A program made the position numbers and the translations under genes. A model generated the notes under the pieces. It was given only the letters and a program-made list of their open reading frames with translations, did not search any database and was not told the DNA's origin. From positions 1 to 9,259 of the forward strand of contig JAKAWO010000107.1 in the NCBI GenBank assembly GCA_021827255.1: 9,259 nucleotides of DNA. The letters run 5' to 3'. This document shows, piece after piece, positions 5,916 through 9,259 of the stretch (position 1 is the first letter of the stretch; each line of letters starts with the position of its first letter). Source of the stretch: Acidobacteriota bacterium (GTDB taxonomy: Bacteria > Acidobacteriota > Terriglobia > UBA7540).

Positions 5916-6965
5916 CTAGCCGTAGAACATCTCCGCCGTGCGGATCAACTCCGGATCAACGTGTTTCAGCTTCCTCATGGCCCGCTCGAGAGGAATGTAG
6001 GTAATCTTGTTGCCGCGCAGGGCCACCATCGTCCCCCACTTTCCCTCGTGCAACAGTTCCACCGCCTTCACCCCATAACGGGTCCCGAGCACCCGGTCGA
6101 AGGACGTGGGTGAGCCTCCGCGCTGGATGTGGCCGAGCACCGTAACCCTGGTCTCAAAGCCGGTGTGCTTCTCGATCTGCTGGGCGATAATCTCGCCAAT
6201 GCCCCCCAGGTGGACGTGGCCGAACGGGTCGAGCGATTGATCCTTGGTTACAAGGTCTTCCGCGCCGGCCAGTTGGAAGCCTTCCGCCACCACCACGATG
6301 GAAAATAACCGCCCGCGCGCGTGGCGCTTCTCGAGAATCCGGCAAATTTCCTGGATGGTCATTGGCCGCTCGGGAGTCAGAATGCAGTCTGCCCCGCCCG
6401 CCAGGCCAGAAACCACCGCAATCCATCCCGTATGCCGCCCCATGACTTCCACCACCATCACCCGCTGATGGGATTCGGCGGTGGTGTGCAAACGGTCAAT
6501 CGCCTCGGTCACAATGGAAACCGCCGTGTCAAAGCCGAAAGTCTGGTCGGTTCCCTCCACGTCGTTGTCAATCGTCTTGGGCACCCCGACGACCTTGACC
6601 CCTTCTTCCAAGGCCAGACGCCGCGCGACGCCCAAGGTGTCTTCGCCGCCGATCGCAATCAGATAATCCAGCTTGAGCTTCCGGATATTGCCCAGAACCT
6701 TCTTCTTGTCCTCCTCGCTCTTGAGAGGGTTCGTGCGCGAAGTGCCCAAGATCGTTCCACCTCGCGGCAAGATTCCCGACACGGACAACAACGTCAGCGG
6801 TTCCGTCATCTCCTTAATCAGGCCTTGCCAGCCGTTCTTGATTCCAATGACTTCGTAATCGAGCAACAGGGCTCGCCGCACGACCGCGCGGATCACCGCG
6901 TTCAAGCCCGGACAGTCTCCGCCCCCCGTCAAGATGCCGATGCTCTTCACTGAATGTTTTGCCAT
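5916..6965 (-). CDS. pfp: 6-phosphofructokinase, predicted pyrophosphate-dependent
   Basis: This enzyme phosphorylates fructose 6-phosphate to fructose 1,6-bisphosphate in the cytoplasm. The PFK-A fold is clear: GILTGGGDCPGLN (10-22), PRGGTILGTSR (67-77), IGGEDT (105-110), PKTIDND (129-135, catalytic Asp133), MGRHTGW (175-181), AEGF (227-230) and LGHIQRGG (277-284). Two positions decide the phosphoryl donor. ATP enzymes have GGDGS or GGEGT and usually Gly before TIDND, while PPi enzymes have Asp in the first motif and Lys in the second. Here they are Asp109 and Lys130, as in the actinobacterial PPi enzyme of Amycolatopsis, so a reversible PPi-dependent reaction is predicted. The 349-residue length fits. 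I chose the ATG at 6965, where the family alignment begins. AGGAGG lies 13 bases upstream, which is rather far. An in-frame TTG-type start at 7082 would add residues unlike the family. Confidence 0.93.
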   Translation of the reverse strand: MAKHSVKSIGILTGGGDCPGLNAVIRAVVRRALLLDYEVIGIKNGWQGLIKEMTEPLTLLSVSGILPRGGTILGTSRTNPLKSEEDKKKVLGNIRKLKLDYLIAIGGEDTLGVARRLALEEGVKVVGVPKTIDNDVEGTDQTFGFDTAVSIVTEAIDRLHTTAESHQRVMVVEVMGRHTGWIAVVSGLAGGADCILTPERPMTIQEICRILEKRHARGRLFSIVVVAEGFQLAGAEDLVTKDQSLDPFGHVHLGGIGEIIAQQIEKHTGFETRVTVLGHIQRGGSPTSFDRVLGTRYGVKAVELLHEGKWGTMVALRGNKITYIPLERAMRKLKHVDPELIRTAEMFYG

Positions 6966-7069
6966 AATTGCGATTTCGCCTCCTCGCGAACATAAGTCAA
7001 GATAAGTTGAGGACCGGATTCGCCGCTCACCCAGCCGCCCTGCAGGCCGCGACGCCAACGTGATTCCAC

Positions 7070-7099
7070 AATTTATCAGCAACCCCGCGCAAGGGTCAA
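7070..7099 (-). promoter_or_regulatory. Likely pfk promoter
   Basis: On the minus strand TTGACC (7099-7094) and TAAATT (7075-7070) are 18 bases apart, with 5 and 4 of 6 consensus matches. Transcription would begin near 7063 and give a leader of about 100 bases before the pfk ATG. Confidence 0.4.
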
Positions 7100-7179
7100 T
7101 CCAGTCGCGCGCCCGGCGGACGCGATGGCCGCCCGCGAATCCGCTGAATTGCCCCCTCCTCGCGATGGAAGGAAGCCAG

Positions 7180-7198
7180 AAAGGGCGGAACGCCTTTT
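7180..7198. other. Compact stem-loop
   Basis: AAAGGGCG (7180-7187) pairs with CGCCTTTT (7191-7198) through eight pairs including one G-T, around a GAA loop. It looks like a small intrinsic terminator on the plus strand, but no plus-strand gene ends here. It may end stray transcription ahead of the HAD gene, or be incidental. Confidence 0.35.
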
Positions 7199-7276
7199 CG
7201 ACGGACGAGTCATAAGAATTTCACTGCCCGTAGGCTGAGTCGCAAGAAGGGCGAATCATTCCGGCTCCCGCAAGTC

Positions 7277-7305
7277 CCTTGCGATCTTTGCGCCTTGGCG
7301 TGAAA
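7277..7305. repeat. Possible dispersed intergenic repeat (TTGCG triplet element)
   Basis: Three related units follow one another: CTTGCGAT, CTTTGCGC and CTTGGCGTGAAA. The segment closely resembles short 'CTTTGCG...CTTTGCG...TGAA' elements that I recall scattered in intergenic DNA of many environmental bacteria. Only one copy is visible here, so its status as a family member is recollection rather than demonstration. Confidence 0.4.
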
Positions 7306-7406
7306 CAGCTTTTTTGTTGTTCGTCGAGCTCGTGACTCAGAACTCCTTTTCTGGCGGTGGGGGCTTGGGTTAACATTTATCCCTCAATTCGAGAAAGCGA
7401 GAACCC

Positions 7407-8285
7407 ATGAGCCACGATACGCTCGAAGCCTTCAAGCCCCGCCACGCTTTTTTTGTGGGCATTGATTCCGACGGCTGCGTCTTTGACACCATGGAGATCA
7501 AGCACAAGGAGTGCTTTATCCCCGCCTTTATCAAGGATTGGAAGCTGCAAGCCATTTCGAAATATGCTCGCGCCGCCTGGGAATTTGTGAACCTTTACTC
7601 AAAGTGGCGCGGCGTCAACCGCTTCCCGGCGCTGACCAGGACGCTCGATCTGCTCCGTGATTGGCCCGAGCCGATGCGTCGCGGCGTTCGAATCCCTTCC
7701 GTGCCGACCCTCGAAGCCTGGATCCACTCCGGCCAGCCGCTCGGCAACCCCGCCCTCGAAGCCAAAGTTGCACGGGCCGGCGATCCAGTCCTCCAGCTTA
7801 CGCTCGCCTGGAGCCAAGACGTCAATCGGCGCATCGCCGAGATGGTCGAGGGCGTCCCGCCCTTTCCCTATTTCCGCGACTGCGCGGAACGGATGTCTCC
7901 CGAGGCCGATATCATCTGCGTCTCGCAGACGCCCGGCGAGGCGCTCGAGCGCGAGTGGCGCGAGCACGGCATCGCCCAGTACGCCGCCGCCATCGCCGGC
8001 CAGGAAATGGGGAGCAAAAAAGAGCACCTGCGCTTGGCCGCCGGTGGCAAATACGAAAACGGACACATCCTCATGATCGGCGACGCTCCGGGCGACCTCG
8101 CCGCGGCTCGCGCCAACGCCGCCCTCTTTTTTCCCATCAATCCCGGTCACGAGGAAGCATCCTGGCAGCGGTTTTATCAGGAGGGCATTGACCGCTTCTT
8201 CGGCCAAACCTTCGCCGGCCCCTATGAAGCCGGCCTGATCGCCCAATTTGAAAAGCTTTTGCCGGAAACCCCGCCCTGGAAATAG
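7407..8285 (+). CDS. HAD-superfamily hydrolase
   Basis: This 292-residue protein carries the four HAD signatures in order: GIDSDGCVFDT (18-28, nucleophile Asp20 and acid/base Asp22), CVSQTP (171-176, Ser173), a lysine pair in GSKKEHL (Lys204/205), and MIGDAPGDLAAA (223-234, Asp226 and Asp230). Such enzymes usually hydrolyse phosphate monoesters through an aspartyl-phosphate. About 150 residues separate motifs I and II and are helical (KYARAAWEFVNLYSKWRG, LQLTLAWSQDVNRRIAEMVEG). They form a large C1 cap, which decides substrate choice. The cap matches no subfamily I can name, so the substrate is unknown. Cys24 stands where Thr or Val is usual in DxDGT. There is no signal peptide, so it is cytoplasmic. 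The upstream Shine-Dalgarno (GAGAA) is weak. It stops 15 bases from the lemA stop on the other strand. Confidence 0.88.
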   Translation: MSHDTLEAFKPRHAFFVGIDSDGCVFDTMEIKHKECFIPAFIKDWKLQAISKYARAAWEFVNLYSKWRGVNRFPALTRTLDLLRDWPEPMRRGVRIPSVPTLEAWIHSGQPLGNPALEAKVARAGDPVLQLTLAWSQDVNRRIAEMVEGVPPFPYFRDCAERMSPEADIICVSQTPGEALEREWREHGIAQYAAAIAGQEMGSKKEHLRLAAGGKYENGHILMIGDAPGDLAAARANAALFFPINPGHEEASWQRFYQEGIDRFFGQTFAGPYEAGLIAQFEKLLPETPPWK

Positions 8286-8315
8286 CCGCCTCCGCTCGCC
8301 TCAAGGCTTGGCGGC
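8285..8315. terminator. Nested inverted repeats at convergent gene ends
   Basis: GCCGCC (8285-8290) pairs with GGCGGC (8310-8315), and inside it GCCTCAAGGC (8298-8307) forms a second small stem. The structure covers the HAD stop and the end of the lemA coding sequence. It has no T-run, so a shared terminator role is only a suggestion. Confidence 0.3.
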
Positions 8316-8882
8316 GGGAAACTCGACCTGGGGCACGGCGCGCGCCGCTCCCACCGCGGCAAAGTAGTTGTTCTCGCGTTGGAACCCCGCCATCGCTGCC
8401 ACCAGATTGTTCGGAAAAAGCCCGATGTAGGTGTTATAGCTTCGAACCGCCTCGTCGTACCGTCGCCGCTCGACGGCAATGCGGTTTTCGGTTCCTTCCA
8501 GCTGGTCCTGAAGCTCCAAAAAATTTTCATTCGCCTTCAGGTTCGGATAGGCTTCCGCCACCATCAGCAGCCGCCCCAGCGCTCCGTCCAATTGCGAGTT
8601 GGCGGCCACCCGGCCGGCGGGCGTTCGCGCCCCAATCAAGGCTTCGCGCGCTCGCGTCACCGAATCGAACACGGTCTGTTCGTGCGCGGCGTAGCCTTCG
8701 ACCGTATTCACCAGGTTCGGAATCAAGTCCGCCCGCCGCTCGATCACCACGTCCACCTGCGCCCACGCGGCGCGCACCGCCTCGTGCTGGGTCACCATGT
8801 CGTTGCGCCGCGTCACGTACATGCTGACGACGATAATGACGATGATTCCCAGAGCAATCAGAATCCGCCAAACTTTTCTCAT
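8301..8882 (-). CDS. lemA: LemA family membrane protein
   Basis: LemA proteins are small, widespread, membrane-anchored proteins with long antiparallel helices; their role is poorly known. Residues 5-23 (WRILIALGIIVIIVVSMYV) form one N-terminal membrane segment. Family hallmarks follow: VIERRADLIPNLVNTVEGYAAHE (46-68), LMVAEAYPNLKANENF (106-121), LQDQLEGTENRIAVERRRY (124-142), VRSYN (146-150) and FPNNLVAAMAGF (156-167). At 193 residues it is full length. The ATG start is supported by AGGAG six bases upstream. It lies 53 bases after the partial gene on the same strand and is probably co-transcribed with it. The common partner, a TPM/YgcG-domain gene, is not downstream, because the HAD gene converges there. 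It could lie upstream outside the window. Confidence 0.93.
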   Translation of the reverse strand: MRKVWRILIALGIIVIIVVSMYVTRRNDMVTQHEAVRAAWAQVDVVIERRADLIPNLVNTVEGYAAHEQTVFDSVTRAREALIGARTPAGRVAANSQLDGALGRLLMVAEAYPNLKANENFLELQDQLEGTENRIAVERRRYDEAVRSYNTYIGLFPNNLVAAMAGFQRENNYFAAVGAARAVPQVEFPAAKP

Positions 8883-8935
8883 TCTTATCTCCTGTTCTCT
8901 AAGATGCCGCAACTCTCGATGGGGATGAAACCGCT

Positions 8936-9259
8936 TCACGGCTTTTCGGCAGGCGGGGTGGCGATAGTTTGCGTTCGGCCCGCCGTTTCCGCCAGGTAGG
9001 GGCGCGCCGCTTCCGCCACGCGCTGAAGGCTTTCGACGTAAGCGCGCCAGGTGGCGCGAGCGTCCATGCTGCTCTCCGGACGCTTCCTTTCGCGCACCTC
9101 CCAAACCGCGTGCAACGGCGCCGCGTCGAATCCCAGCTCCGCCGCCAGCCGATCCATCGCCTCGCGCGCGCTCTGGGGTGGCGCTTCGCCCCGCGCCACC
9201 AGCGCATGGCGAAACAGCGTCACAAAGGAACTGATGGAAGACGTCATCAGGCGCATCAC
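8936..9259 (-). CDS. Hypothetical protein, partial at the window edge
   Basis: The frame is open to the end of the window, where it starts with GTGATG, so the true start may be the second codon, Met5 (MTSSISSFVTLF) or beyond the edge. The visible 107 residues are helical and probably cytoplasmic: SFVTLFRHALVARGE, then a short helix REAMDRLAAELGFD, PLHAVWEVRERKR, WRAYVESLQRVAEAARPYL and a disordered tail. The opening 'FRHALVA.GE.PP...A...LA...GFD..P' resembles short uncharacterised proteins that I loosely recall from acidobacterial and related genomes. I cannot name a family or function. It is followed by lemA after 53 bases, which suggests one operon. Confidence 0.6.
   Translation of the reverse strand: MMRLMTSSISSFVTLFRHALVARGEAPPQSAREAMDRLAAELGFDAAPLHAVWEVRERKRPESSMDARATWRAYVESLQRVAEAARPYLAETAGRTQTIATPPAEKP

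Larger units (their letters stand above)
6966..7406. other. Intergenic region between divergent pfk and HAD genes
   Basis: No convincing gene lies in these 441 bases. They hold the pfk leader and a likely pfk promoter (7070-7099), a hairpin at 7180-7198, a three-unit TTGCG-type repeat at 7277-7305 followed by six T (7310-7315), and an AT-richer stretch before the HAD start. Only short chance frames are present, and I see no tRNA cloverleaf. Confidence 0.6.

Noticed and set aside
7235..7340. CTGAGTC and GACTCAG as a possible inverted repeat of a small mobile element
   Set aside because: Seven-base arms 92 bases apart are easily found by chance, and there is no target duplication or coding content.
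7599..8246. Minus-strand frame of 215 codons opposite the HAD gene
   Set aside because: The plus strand carries all four HAD motifs in order, so the reverse frame is a shadow.

Overview
The window is GC-rich, gene-dense bacterial chromosome. Genes are tightly packed, GTG starts are frequent, and some Shine-Dalgarno sites are recognisable. No phage, IS, CRISPR or defence genes are seen. The mix (secreted gamma-glutamyltransferase, actinobacterial-style PPi-phosphofructokinase, LemA, an asparaginyl-tRNA synthetase with an archaeal-like C-terminus) would fit a soil lineage such as Acidobacteriota. That placement is inference from overall character, since no taxonomic marker lies here.

Layout. 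Positions 1-300 are visibly poorer in GC. They hold a doubtful small minus-strand ORF, a plus-strand promoter-like pair, and a cluster of GGGGGCC inverted repeats ending in a T-run. Next comes a minus-strand block reading right to left: ggt (gamma-glutamyltransferase), a sugar-phosphate isomerase/epimerase-like TIM barrel whose ATG overlaps the ggt stop, asnS, and a LabA-type NYN nuclease domain that has lost its first beta strand. Across a divergent promoter region lies a plus-strand membrane-anchored protein of unknown function (5097-5816). It converges on a minus-strand phosphofructokinase (5916-6965) whose active-site residues predict pyrophosphate rather than ATP as phosphoryl donor. A 441-base intergenic region then carries a likely pfk promoter, a strong hairpin and a three-unit TTGCG-type repeat. 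After it comes a plus-strand HAD-family hydrolase (7407-8285), converging with a minus-strand LemA protein (8301-8882) that is preceded by a partial unknown gene running to the window edge.

How the genes work together. ggt and the isomerase look translationally coupled, and asnS plus the NYN fragment may be read from the same transcript. The remaining genes look like separate housekeeping or accessory units. No convincing new multi-gene system was found. The items most worth a second look are the NYN gene with its missing catalytic strand, the possible small RNA at the left end, the predicted PPi-dependent phosphofructokinase, and the unknown protein at 5097-5816.
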